Of a stretch of 64,000 nucleotides of DNA, positions 12,921 through 21,119 are shown piece by piece. The first letter of the stretch is position 1. Each line of letters begins with the position of its first letter. This stretch comes from Actinomycetales bacterium (GTDB lineage: Bacteria > Actinomycetota > Actinomycetes > Mycobacteriales > Micromonosporaceae). The notes beneath the pieces are model-generated. The model did not search any database. It was not told the DNA's origin and worked only from the letters and a program-made list of their open reading frames with translations. Made by a program: the position numbers and the translations under genes. The stretch lies in the NCBI GenBank assembly GCA_002919305.1, contig PKFB01000022.1:1-64000 (forward strand). The letters are read 5' to 3'.

Positions 12921-14570
12921 CTAGCGGCCGTTAGGGGTGGATGTGCCGCTCGGGGCTGGAGAAGCCGGAGAGGGACCCGACGGCGGCGCTGAAGGGGATT
13001 CCGAATCCGATGGGGACGCGGACGGTGACGGAGCGCCAGGAGGGTCATCCAGAACGTGACGCTCCAGCGTCACCTCCGACTCACCCGTTCCGCCGACCGT
13101 GATGTCGTCATAGGCCCGCAGCACACCGTCTTGGCTGAAGTACAGGATCGACAAGGCCAACGGCACCGGCTCTCCTTGCTGGAGCCCGCGCAACCCAGCA
13201 CCGCCGGTGGAGCCCTCCACCATCAGCAATGTGTCCCTGTCCAAGCGGGTAACGGAGCGCTCGTGCCGGTGGCCTGCCAAGACGACCGGCACCACTCCGT
13301 CCAGGGGAGCGGCGGAGGCCGGATCATGCACCAGGGCCACATGCACGGGCTCCTCCTGCTGTTCAATCAGCTCCACCAGACGCCGCGTGTACAGCCGCAG
13401 CCCGGCCTCGGTGTACTCGTCAGTGTTCCGGGTGCGCTGGTCGGGGGTGAAGCGAGGATCACCGATCCCCGCGATGGTCAGCCCGGCTATGGTCACGACC
13501 GAGTTGTCCAGCACCGTGGCGTTGGGGAACTGGGCGACCGCCGCACTGATGGCTTCTGAGTCGTGGTTACCGGGTATGAACACGTACGGGGCCTCCACAT
13601 TCTGGATGCCGGCCGCGTACAACTCCCCTTCCTGCTCGCTGCCCCAGTCGGTGAGATCCCCGGTGTCGACCACGATGTCGATGTTGAACTGGTCGACCAC
13701 GGTGTTGATGAGATCAAAGGCGGCCGGATTCAGGTGCAGGTCGGACACGTGCAGGACGCGAATGGTGTCGTTTTGATCGTCGCTGACCGGAAGCGTCGAC
13801 ACCGTGGTGTAAAGCTGGCTGACGGTGCGGACCAGACGCTGTAACTGCGCGGTGTATTCGTCGTAGCGGTCAGCGATCTGGCGTGCCTCACCGACCACGG
13901 CGGGCGCGTTGACCAACAGGCCCTGGTAGGTGGGCTCCTCGACCGCGGTGGGGCGGAAGGTGAGGATCCCCGCCGCTCCCGTGGCGCCCACCGATAGCAC
14001 CGCCACCAGCGCGCTCCAGGCCACCCGTCGTCGCTCCCGGAACACTAAAAGAGCCAGCAGGATCGCTCCCAGCACAGCGGCTCCGGCGGCGGAGAGAATG
14101 AGACGGAGCATCCCGATCTCGAAATCCTCCAGCGCCGTGTTACTGGCCGCGATCACGCCTTCGGGGTCGGAGATGAGGCTCTCGGTCCGCTCCGGGTCCA
14201 ATTCCGACAGGCGGATCGTCAAACGTGCAGGCCCATCATGGCTGTCAAGAATGAGCGCCCCGAACGGGGGAATCTCGATCGTGGTGTTCCCATCCACGGA
14301 GGGGGAGAGCTCGAAATCCGCATGGAACGGGCCGACGCTTTGAGTGACCCGCCCAGCGACCAGCAAACCGAGAACCGCGCCGAACAGGGCGACACCCACC
14401 ACGGCCAGGACGTTGCCCAAGAAGGTGACGGTGGTGCGAGCAAGCGGGGAGTGGAGCACCGTGCGTACCCTCGCCGCTAGACGGCCACTCAACGGGCTTC
14501 GGACGGTCGACGTGGAGCGCCGCCGGCGTGGGGGCGGCGGTGGCGTCTCGGGCTCCTCAAGCGCGGACAT
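12921..14570 (-). CDS. Membrane-anchored metallophosphoesterase
   Basis: 549 aa. Pro/Arg-rich N-terminus, a transmembrane helix near 48-72 and two more near 155-204, then a calcineurin-like phosphoesterase domain with the ordered metal motifs DLH (277-279), GDLTDWG (304-310), GNHDSE (334-339), LVHDP and GHRHE. The C-terminal ~50 residues are a Pro/Ser repeat tail. The catalytic domain is probably extracytoplasmic. Substrate is unknown; the family includes phosphodiesterases and phosphatases. It converges with gatB and is followed upstream by the sugar dehydrogenase gene on the same strand. Confidence 0.85.
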   Translation of the reverse strand: MSALEEPETPPPPPRRRRSTSTVRSPLSGRLAARVRTVLHSPLARTTVTFLGNVLAVVGVALFGAVLGLLVAGRVTQSVGPFHADFELSPSVDGNTTIEIPPFGALILDSHDGPARLTIRLSELDPERTESLISDPEGVIAASNTALEDFEIGMLRLILSAAGAAVLGAILLALLVFRERRRVAWSALVAVLSVGATGAAGILTFRPTAVEEPTYQGLLVNAPAVVGEARQIADRYDEYTAQLQRLVRTVSQLYTTVSTLPVSDDQNDTIRVLHVSDLHLNPAAFDLINTVVDQFNIDIVVDTGDLTDWGSEQEGELYAAGIQNVEAPYVFIPGNHDSEAISAAVAQFPNATVLDNSVVTIAGLTIAGIGDPRFTPDQRTRNTDEYTEAGLRLYTRRLVELIEQQEEPVHVALVHDPASAAPLDGVVPVVLAGHRHERSVTRLDRDTLLMVEGSTGGAGLRGLQQGEPVPLALSILYFSQDGVLRAYDDITVGGTGESEVTLERHVLDDPPGAPSPSASPSDSESPSAPPSGPSPASPAPSGTSTPNGR

Positions 14571-14685
14571 GGCCCCATCATTACCCGTCTGTCAGGGCGG
14601 CGTCTCACGGCGTGACGAGGAGTATGCGACATCCGCGAGACCGATCTTGCGTGAATGGGTGAAAACTGTAGCGTGTCGCCGCGTA

Positions 14686-15825
14686 TCAAGAGCGGTCTAC
14701 ACCCCCGGCTCCGTCGATGACTAGGCGGAGAATGCGGTCATCCTCAGGAGCTGGCTCTCCTCGGCCGTCACGGTTGGACGTGGTCAACCACACAGTGTTG
14801 TCCGGGGCTCGCACTACGGTGCGTAACCGGCCAAACTCATCGATCAACGCCGGGACCGGCGCCCCCATGATGCCGCCCTGGCCGTTGAGCTGGGCCAGGT
14901 AGAGCCGCTCGCCCCGTAGGCAGGCGACCACCAGGATCTCCGAGATGATCGCCGCGCCACTGCACGAGGACTCCGCCGTCGGCCACACCACGAGGGGGTT
15001 GATGAAGTCGGGGTCACTGCCTTGTCCCTCAACCTCGGGCCAGCCGTAGTTACCGCCGGGAGTGATGAGGTTGATCTCATCCCACGACACCTCACCGAAC
15101 TCCGTGGCGTAAAGCCGGCCCTGCTCGTCCCAGGCGATGCCCTGCACGTTGCGATGCCCGTAGGAGTACACCAGGGAATTCGGGAATGGGTTGCCCGGTG
15201 CGGGCTCGCCATCGGTGGTCATGCGCAGGATCTTGCCGCCGAGGTTATCCACATCCTGCGCCAGTGCGGGAGAGCCGGTCTCTCCGGTGGTGGCGTACAG
15301 GTACCCGTCGGGGCCGAAGGCGAGTCGGCCACCGTTGTGAATCGAGCCAGAGGGCAGACCGGTCACGATCGGTTCGGGCGGTTCACCCAAGCGCAGCCGG
15401 GCGATTCGGTTGTCCTCCCGCGTCGTGTAGTAGATGAAAACGGTCCGATCGGTCTCGTACTGGGGGGAGACCGCGATTCCCAGCAGCCCGCCCTCTCCGT
15501 CGGCGTAGGCCTCCTCGATGACCTGAACCGTCTCAACCTCTTGATCGGGCGTGATCCGCAAGATTCGACGGCTGTCGCGTTCGGTTACCAGGGCGCTACC
15601 GTCCGGCAGAAAGTCCAGGCCCCACGGCACCTCGAGGTTCGAGGCGATCACCTCGGCGACCACTTCACCCTGTGGTGTGCTAGGCGTGGTCGACGGGGTG
15701 GGGAAGCGAGGCGGGGCGCCCGCTTCTTCCTCATCTGGCTCGCCGAAGGCGCAACCGGTCGCCAGAAGGCCGAGGACAGCGAGGAGGCTGACGAACCTAC
15801 GGAGCTGGCGGTGCGAAGGCATCAC
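14686..15825 (-). CDS. PQQ-dependent sugar dehydrogenase-like lipoprotein
   Basis: 379 aa with a lipoprotein signal peptide: basic MMPSHRQLRRF, hydrophobic core, lipobox LATGC with Cys25. The mature part is a six-bladed propeller of the glucose/sorbosone dehydrogenase family (IASNLEVPWGLDFLPDGSALVTERD, EGGLLGIAVSP, GSIHNGGRLAFGPDGYLY, EFGEVSWDEIN..GGNYGWPEVEG). Cofactor use (PQQ) is inferred from the family; no pqq biosynthesis genes are in the window. Expected location is the outer face of the membrane. Confidence 0.88.
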   Translation of the reverse strand: MMPSHRQLRRFVSLLAVLGLLATGCAFGEPDEEEAGAPPRFPTPSTTPSTPQGEVVAEVIASNLEVPWGLDFLPDGSALVTERDSRRILRITPDQEVETVQVIEEAYADGEGGLLGIAVSPQYETDRTVFIYYTTREDNRIARLRLGEPPEPIVTGLPSGSIHNGGRLAFGPDGYLYATTGETGSPALAQDVDNLGGKILRMTTDGEPAPGNPFPNSLVYSYGHRNVQGIAWDEQGRLYATEFGEVSWDEINLITPGGNYGWPEVEGQGSDPDFINPLVVWPTAESSCSGAAIISEILVVACLRGERLYLAQLNGQGGIMGAPVPALIDEFGRLRTVVRAPDNTVWLTTSNRDGRGEPAPEDDRILRLVIDGAGGVDRS

Positions 15826-16853
15826 ACGCTCAGGGTAGACAGCTTTGTCTCAGCCTTTGGCAGTGGTTCGAGGTTCGGCTATCCGTAAGGTGAGGTGGAG
15901 AGGCACAGCGAGGCAGCCTTAGAAAATGTGATGCCTGGATCAGCGGGCTACACGAAGAAGGGAACACCGCAGGACTGGTCCGTGGTGGGCCGTTCCACGG
16001 GCTGGGAACAAACATTGGGAACACGATGACCTTTATTCCAGGACTTGGGTTAGTGGCGGGATTTGTGCAGACGGCCTCTCCGCTTTGGGTGTTGGAATTC
16101 ACTGGGACCGGTTGACTGCCATTGGACGGGCGCCTGGTAGGGCCAGATAGTGCCTGTTGAAAGACAAATCGCGAGCGTCTGGAATGCCTCTGGGGTGTCC
16201 TGATCCAGGATCGTCGGTATCGAAGAAGTGATGACAATAGATGTTTGTGTATGTATAAGTGGGGCAGCGTCACTCACGAGACGCTGGGGAAGTAGGGCGG
16301 TGGTGAGGTCTTCGACTGACGTCTCTGACCGCAGATCCTAGTCTTTGATGCATTTGATTTGGTCTTCGCCGGCGCTTTGAAGCTGTTCGAAACGCCAGCG
16401 GTCGCTGGTCGGCAGAACATCTTGCCGTCCAGAACATGTCGTCCAGAACATCAGGTCATCCTCGAGTGCTGTGGTGCGGGTTCGCCAACGCTTCCACGCT
16501 CGGCGGCCCTTGGTGAGGATTTGTCGATGGTCGGGGAGCCTTTCAGGAGCTTCCCGGGAGAAGCGGCCGCGGTCAGCGAGGGATTGAGGCTCCTGGCGAG
16601 TCGTGGAAGCTCGTGTCAAAGGCGCCTGCTGCGCGCAGTCAGAGGGCCAAGTTCATCAAGATCGAGATTCGCTCATCAGGATCGAGACTCATCACCACGA
16701 TGAAAACCTGCCCCACCGTCCGCCTCCTGCCCCATAGTCACGGTGAGCGTAGTTTCACCATGACAGATCAGAGTAAGAGAGAAATCAGGCAGGAACGTTA
16801 CCGATGTCGGATTCGACAGTGAAGGAAGATCCACGGGCCAAGGAAAACGCGTA
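15826..16853. other. ~1 kb gene-poor stretch with tiny ORFs and short repeats
   Basis: No gene can be supported. The stretch is AT-richer than its neighbours. It holds a 32-codon frame (15931-16029, MPGSAGYTKKG...) whose TGA overlaps the ATG of a hydrophobic 29-codon frame (from 16026, MTFIPGLGLVAG...), neither with a good ribosome binding site. It also has three spaced copies of CAGAACAT between 16413 and 16451 and an imperfect repeat of ATCAAGATCGAGA/ATCAGGATCGAGA near 16660-16690. It may be a decayed gene or mobile remnant. Confidence 0.4.
16410..16451. repeat. Short direct repeats GTCCAGAACAT
   Basis: GTCCAGAACAT occurs at 16427-16437 and 16441-16451, with the related CGGCAGAACAT at 16410-16420, spaced 14-17 bp apart. 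They lie in a gene-free stretch. Function unknown; they could be a regulator binding array or simple remnant duplication. Confidence 0.5.
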
Positions 16854-17777
16854 TTGTCAGCCACTGTGAAGGTCTGGGTGTCCGATCCTGAAGGAGTAGA
16901 TCTGCTCGGCCCGCTACCCGACGGGGTCACCGTAGAGGTGTACGACGGTGACGGCGCTTACCCGTCGGACCCGGCCGAGGTTGAGTTCTGGACCCCTCCG
17001 TTCCTGTCGGGACCGGAGGCTACGAGGCATCTGGCCCGGATGACCGGGCTGCGGGTGATCCAGCTTCCCACCGCTGGGGCGGAGATTTGGGTCGACAAGG
17101 TCCCTGAACGGGTGACGTTATGTGACGCGCGCGGCGCGCACACCTCCGCGACCGCCGAATGGGTGGTCGCGGCGATCCTGAGTCACGTGCGCTGTTTCCC
17201 GCGATTCGTGCGGGCACAGGACCGACGGAAATGGGACTACACCGCTACCGACACCTTGGACGGTAAGCGGGTCCTGATCGTCGGGGCTGGCTCCATCGGC
17301 GAGGCTACGGCGGCTCGGCTGGCTCCGTTCGGCGCGCGCGTAACCAGCGTGGCGCGGCGGCCACGGCCAGGAGTACACGGTGTCCAGGAGCTGCCGGACC
17401 TGCTCGGTGAAGCGGACATCGTGGTCCTGCTGGTGCCGCTCACCGACCAGACGCGGGGAATGGTGGACGCGGACTTCCTGCGCCGGATGCCTGACGGAGC
17501 ACTGTTGGTCAACGCTGCTCGGGGAGCAGTGGTGGACACTGCGGCGCTCACCGCCGAGCTCGCCTCCGGACGCTTGGCGGCCGCGCTCGATGTCACGGAT
17601 CCCGAGCCGCTACCGCCAAATCATCCGCTGTGGACGATGCCGAATGTGTTCATCACGCCCCACATCGGCGGCTCCGTTCCCGGAGGAGTGCGACGCATAT
17701 ACACCCTCGTACGAGAGCAACTTCACCGTTATCTGGCGGGTGAAGAGCTGATCAATGTGGTGCGGGACGGTTACTGA
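16854..17777 (+). CDS. D-isomer-specific 2-hydroxyacid dehydrogenase
   Basis: 307 aa NAD(P)-dependent 2-ketoacid reductase of the D-hydroxyacid dehydrogenase fold. The Rossmann motif VLIVGAGSIGEATA (GxGxxG near 144-149) is followed by the catalytic Arg in NAARGAVVD, Glu in DVTDPEPLP and His in TPHIGGSVPGG. The TTG at 16854 follows AAGGAAAA at suitable distance; a GTG at 16866 (MKVWVSDPEG) is an equally reasonable start. Substrate cannot be fixed: glyoxylate/hydroxypyruvate or another 2-oxoacid. Not obviously co-transcribed with neighbours. Confidence 0.9.
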   Translation: MSATVKVWVSDPEGVDLLGPLPDGVTVEVYDGDGAYPSDPAEVEFWTPPFLSGPEATRHLARMTGLRVIQLPTAGAEIWVDKVPERVTLCDARGAHTSATAEWVVAAILSHVRCFPRFVRAQDRRKWDYTATDTLDGKRVLIVGAGSIGEATAARLAPFGARVTSVARRPRPGVHGVQELPDLLGEADIVVLLVPLTDQTRGMVDADFLRRMPDGALLVNAARGAVVDTAALTAELASGRLAAALDVTDPEPLPPNHPLWTMPNVFITPHIGGSVPGGVRRIYTLVREQLHRYLAGEELINVVRDGY

Positions 17778-18252
17778 CGTCACCGCGGCGAGGCGCCGGA
17801 GGCGGCAAAGGTGCACCGGGTGCCGCCGGCTAAGGAACGGGGAGCGGGGCGGACAGGTGTATGAGGCCCACAGGCTCGATTCCCGCTCGGTCCCCGGACC
17901 GCCAACGGTGGTACGCGCGTGAGCGGCCTCAGAACTGAAGCGGCGGCGTTGGCGTACCGCGGCGCCAACGCCGACCGCCGTCTCCGTTCCTGGGTGGGGT
18001 GAGAGTGAAAGTGAGGATCGGGGCCACGCTTGTGACGGCTCCGTACTGTCCGTTTTCAAGCCGTACTTAAGGAAGCGCCGTCCTTAAGACACCGCTCTGG
18101 CACCGCGATCCAGGACATAGATCCAGGGCATAGATCCAGGGCATATAGGTGCACAGAGGGGCGGCGTACAGGTCAGGGATCGGTGTGAGGGAAGCGTGAA
18201 GGCCCTCACGAGCCACCAACGCCTCTGACCAACACATCGCGGCGAGGCCTGA
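17778..18252. other. Gene-free stretch with hairpin and tandem repeat
   Basis: 475 bp between the dehydrogenase and the convergent PH-domain gene. It contains an 8-bp inverted repeat CTTAAGGA-N7-TCCTTAAG at 18066-18088 (candidate terminator or operator) and a tandem 13-bp repeat at 18116-18141. The open frames here have no credible start or composition. Confidence 0.5.
18116..18141. repeat. Tandem 13-bp repeat CATAGATCCAGGG
   Basis: Two exact head-to-tail copies of CATAGATCCAGGG, followed by a partial third (CATATAGG) and preceded by GATCCAGGA. In non-coding DNA; likely slippage-prone and useful only as a polymorphism marker. Confidence 0.75.
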
Positions 18253-18627
18253 CTAGTCGTCGGTGGCGTCCAGGGATTGACCCCCGGCCCGCAAGAGGCG
18301 GGGCAGGTCAGCGGGGGTGACCGCCGTCAGGCGTACCGATGTGTGGTCGCGGAGCTGAGCCGTGACCGAGGTGCGGTCCGTGGTGAACCCCACGATGTCG
18401 TCCCAGGCCAGGCGTTTGCTCTTCACCAGGGCCCGTACCGTCACCCCGTCGGTGTCGACGTCGACCCCTGACCGCCAGGCCCACAGCACCACGAGGATCG
18501 GTACCAACAGCAGAGGGCTGAAGTACCACCGCGCCAGGGCAAAGGGAGCGGCACTCGCGAAGCCGATCACACCCGCGCCCACGATGGCCATGTTGTGCCG
18601 GAACCGGATCTTGGGCTTGCGTGACAC
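18253..18627 (-). CDS. PH-domain-containing small membrane protein
   Basis: 124 aa. Two hydrophobic segments near residues 12-34 and 37-52 are followed by a compact beta-rich domain (VDVDTDGVTVRALVKSKRLAWDDIVGF..) typical of the bacterial PH (bPH) domain seen in many actinobacterial membrane proteins. The start ATG gives MSRKPKIRFRHN, a positively charged cytoplasmic N-terminus. Function unknown. It is divergent from the PadR gene of the hydrogenase island and need not belong to it. Confidence 0.8.
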   Translation of the reverse strand: MSRKPKIRFRHNMAIVGAGVIGFASAAPFALARWYFSPLLLVPILVVLWAWRSGVDVDTDGVTVRALVKSKRLAWDDIVGFTTDRTSVTAQLRDHTSVRLTAVTPADLPRLLRAGGQSLDATDD

Positions 18628-18780
18628 GCCCCGATCGTGCCACCTGCTTCATCCCTGGTCAGGACCGGGGTGGACCGGCTCCGTAACCGGTCGAGTCCCG
18701 GAATTTCCGGACTGATCATGATTAACTCAGGAAGGCGGAACGCTAGCGGGGGTCTTCAGGCGTAGCCGGAGGGGACAGCT

Positions 18781-19209
18781 ATGCCCGGACGCGACATACA
18801 CGGAAGTGAATTGCGGAGTCTGCTGCCTCCGTTTCTGTTGTTGTTGATCTTCGAGCGCCCCGGTCACGGATATGAGTTGATCGACCGGTTGGCCGCGCTG
18901 GGGGTGCCTGATGTGGAGCCGGGCCACGTCTACCGGGTGCTCCGTGCCCTCGAACGCGACCGATCGCTGGTCTCGGTGTGGGAGACCCGGGATCCGGGCC
19001 CCGCTCGGCGGCGGTACGAACTGACCGACAAAGGACGCGGTGAACTTCAGTCGTGGACCGCCCGCCTGACCCGGCTCGATCAGGTCATCGGGGCGTGTCT
19101 TCAGCGGTGGGCGCAGGCGCACGCCGCGAGCCGGGACGAACCGCCTGGAGCACAGGAGAGGAAACACAGGTCGTACGCCGCGGACCCCTGCGCCGTTTCT
19201 CGACTGTGA
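18781..19209 (+). CDS. PadR-family transcriptional regulator
   Basis: 142 aa. The winged-helix PadR core is visible: LLPPFLLLLIFERPGHGYELIDRLAALG, then VEPGHVYRVLRALERDRSLVSVWE and RRRYELTDKGRGEL, followed by a short helical dimerisation tail. GGAGGGG precedes the ATG. It is the first gene of the plus-strand arm of the hydrogenase island (28 bp before the first SIS gene), so it is a good candidate for the regulator of hydrogenase maturation genes, perhaps of the whole island. That role is inferred from position only. Confidence 0.88.
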   Translation: MPGRDIHGSELRSLLPPFLLLLIFERPGHGYELIDRLAALGVPDVEPGHVYRVLRALERDRSLVSVWETRDPGPARRRYELTDKGRGELQSWTARLTRLDQVIGACLQRWAQAHAASRDEPPGAQERKHRSYAADPCAVSRL

Positions 19210-19236
19210 ACGCTTCCCGACGTCGAACGGAGAACG

Positions 19237-19854
19237 ATGGACTCAGCCGTGGTGCCACCGGTAATTCGCCAGGCATTCGCGCGACGGGTGGCTCCCGTGC
19301 GGACCCTGGCCGCCGACGCGGAACAGATCGCGCGTGCCTGCCGTGACATGGCCGCCCGCTTCCACTGCGGGGGCAAACTGATCGTGTTCGGCAATGGGGG
19401 ACCATCCACCGACGCCCAACACATCGCGGTCGAGTTCGTTCACCCCGTGATCGTTGGTAAGCGGGCGCTGCCCGCGATCTCCCTCACCAACGACACCGCT
19501 ACCCTCACCGGGATCGCCCGGGCGGACGGGTTTGAGGAAGTCTTCGCTGCTCAGGTGCGGTTGTTGGCCTCACCGGAGGACATTGCGCTTGGAATCTCCA
19601 GTGAGGGGCGATGCGCCAATGTGCGTCGAGGCCTTGTCGCCGCCCGCGAGCGGGGTCTGCTTACCGTCGGGTTGGTGGGGGGTGACGGCGGCGATATCGC
19701 CCGCGACGCGGTCACTGATCACCTCATCGTTGTCCGCTCCGACGACCCTTGCGTCGTCAAGGAGGCGCACGTCACGGTCTACCACATCCTGTGGGAACTC
19801 GTGCACGTGTTCCTCGAGCACCCCGGCGCACTGGAGCCGGAGGTGGCCCGGTGA
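19237..19854 (+). CDS. SIS-domain protein, sedoheptulose-7-P isomerase (GmhA)-like, copy 1
   Basis: 205 aa with the fold of phosphoheptose isomerase. Aligned by eye to E. coli GmhA, it keeps the residues matching His61 (His62), Glu65 (Glu66) and His180 (His183), but the position of Gln172 is Lys175. The phosphate-binding loop, normally STSGNSANV, reads SSEGRCANV (121-129), with Glu and Arg in place of Ser and Asn, so sugar-phosphate binding as in GmhA looks unlikely on its own. Its stop overlaps the next gene (GTGA). Its place between the PadR and HypC-like genes points to a hydrogenase-linked role rather than heptose synthesis. See copy 2 at 20447. Confidence 0.85.
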   Translation: MDSAVVPPVIRQAFARRVAPVRTLAADAEQIARACRDMAARFHCGGKLIVFGNGGPSTDAQHIAVEFVHPVIVGKRALPAISLTNDTATLTGIARADGFEEVFAAQVRLLASPEDIALGISSEGRCANVRRGLVAARERGLLTVGLVGGDGGDIARDAVTDHLIVVRSDDPCVVKEAHVTVYHILWELVHVFLEHPGALEPEVAR

Positions 19855-20450
19855 ACCCGCGGCGGGCTCCCACCCCACCCCCGCTGTCTACCGACACGTC
19901 AGATAACCCAGCAGATCCCATCGCCCCCGCGGCGTCCAGGCCGGCGTCTGCTGCTTCGTCGGACGCGGTGCCCTCCGCTCCGTCGGCTCCGCCTCGCTCT
20001 GCGACGCCGGACTCGGTGGTCCCCGCCTTCTCCGCTCCGTCGGCTCAGGCGTCGATGTCCGGGGCGGCCCCACCCCCGGTGGTTGCGGCGTCGACTGTGC
20101 CCGAATGCCGCGGCGACATGTGTATCACGTGCGCGGACACCGCGGTCGCCGTCCGGATTCGTGAGGTTAAAACCGGTGGGCTGGCGGTGGTCGATACAGA
20201 GGCGGGCCCGGAGGAGATCAGCATCGCGCTGGTTGAGGCCGCTCCAGGTGATGTGGTGCTGGTCCACGCCAAGGAGGCCATCGCCGTTGTGGAGTCGGGC
20301 CAGGCGCCGCGGACCGTCCAGAGTGAAGCCCGCCGTCAGGCGCGTGGTGAGGACCTCGGCGAACACCGCGCTCCGGTGCGTAACCCAAGCGGTACGCGGC
20401 CGGACAGAGACATCCGTGACGAGGATCGAGTGGAGATAGACGACCGATGA
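19851..20450 (+). CDS. HypC-family maturation chaperone with long N-terminal extension
   Basis: The GTG at 19851 overlaps the previous stop (GTGA) and gives 199 aa: about 80 residues of Pro/Ala/Ser-rich, probably disordered sequence, then a HypC-like domain starting MCITCADTAVAV at residue 90 and running through VDTEAGPEEISIALVEAAPGDVVLVHAKEAIAVV. HypC proteins carry Cys at position 2 to hold the Fe(CN)2CO unit with HypD; here that Cys is internal unless translation begins at the ATG at 20118 or the GTG at 20097. Neither has a clear ribosome binding site. A canonical HypC is encoded separately at 25830, so this is a paralogue. Its ATGA overlap with the second SIS gene suggests coupled expression. 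Confidence 0.8.
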   Translation: MNPRRAPTPPPLSTDTSDNPADPIAPAASRPASAASSDAVPSAPSAPPRSATPDSVVPAFSAPSAQASMSGAAPPPVVAASTVPECRGDMCITCADTAVAVRIREVKTGGLAVVDTEAGPEEISIALVEAAPGDVVLVHAKEAIAVVESGQAPRTVQSEARRQARGEDLGEHRAPVRNPSGTRPDRDIRDEDRVEIDDR

Positions 20451-21112
20451 ACGACCGTGGCACGGAGACGCTCGGAACCTTCTACCCGTTCCTTCAGACC
20501 CGTGCGGCCGATGTTGACGCACTCATCGCCGAGGCCACACGCTCCACAGCGGACAAAATCGCGGAGATCGTCGCCCTCCGTGAGTCCCTGGCGGTCACAC
20601 ACGCGCAGTCTCTGCTCGACTGCGCCCGCCGACTCGCCGCCGCGTTTCACGCCGGCGGCACGCTGTTCACGTTCGGGAACGGCGGCAGTAGCACCGACGC
20701 TCAAGAGGTAGCACAGCTGTTTCTGCGGCCACCGGTGGCTGGGCGTCCGCTGCCTGCCGTGTCGTTGACTCACGATGTTGCGGTCCTGACGGCGCTCTCC
20801 AATGACGTGGGATTCGACGTAGTGTTCGCCCGGCAACTAGAGGCGTTCGGCCGCGCCGGCGATATCGCGCTTGGGCTGTCCACCAGTGGTGGATCCGCCA
20901 ACGTGCTACGGGCCTTTGACGAAGCCTCCCGACGCGGCATGATCACCGTCGGACTCGCTGGCTACGACGGTGGTCAAATGGCGCGGTCCGACGCCATCAA
21001 TCATCTGTTCGTGGTGCCCACCACCTCGGTGCACCGGGTCCAAGAGGCCCAGACGACGCTCTACCACGTGTTGTGGGAGCTCACCCAACAGGCGTTGGTC
21101 GGCGAGTTGTGA
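20447..21112 (+). CDS. SIS-domain protein, sedoheptulose-7-P isomerase (GmhA)-like, copy 2
   Basis: 221 aa, longer at the N-terminus than copy 1. It has a canonical phosphate-binding loop STSGGSANV (145-153), the matches to GmhA Asp94 (in SND, 118-120), Gln172 (Gln199) and His180 (His207). The metal/catalytic positions His61 and Glu65 are replaced by Glu87 and Leu91 (DAQEVAQLF instead of DAxHFxxE). The pattern is the mirror image of copy 1, so the two may form one mixed oligomer. It overlaps the HypC-like gene by 4 bp and ends 7 bp before hypF. No heptose or LPS genes are nearby. Confidence 0.85.
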   Translation: MNDRGTETLGTFYPFLQTRAADVDALIAEATRSTADKIAEIVALRESLAVTHAQSLLDCARRLAAAFHAGGTLFTFGNGGSSTDAQEVAQLFLRPPVAGRPLPAVSLTHDVAVLTALSNDVGFDVVFARQLEAFGRAGDIALGLSTSGGSANVLRAFDEASRRGMITVGLAGYDGGQMARSDAINHLFVVPTTSVHRVQEAQTTLYHVLWELTQQALVGEL

Positions 21113-21119
21113 GGTACCC

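Noticed and set aside
16338..16703. Overlapping frames suggesting a transposase fragment
   Set aside because: No DDE motif or terminal inverted repeats; I cannot assign a family.
19237..21112. Reading the SIS genes as LPS heptose biosynthesis enzymes
   Set aside because: No other heptose genes nearby, each copy lacks key residues, and both are coupled to hydrogenase maturation genes.
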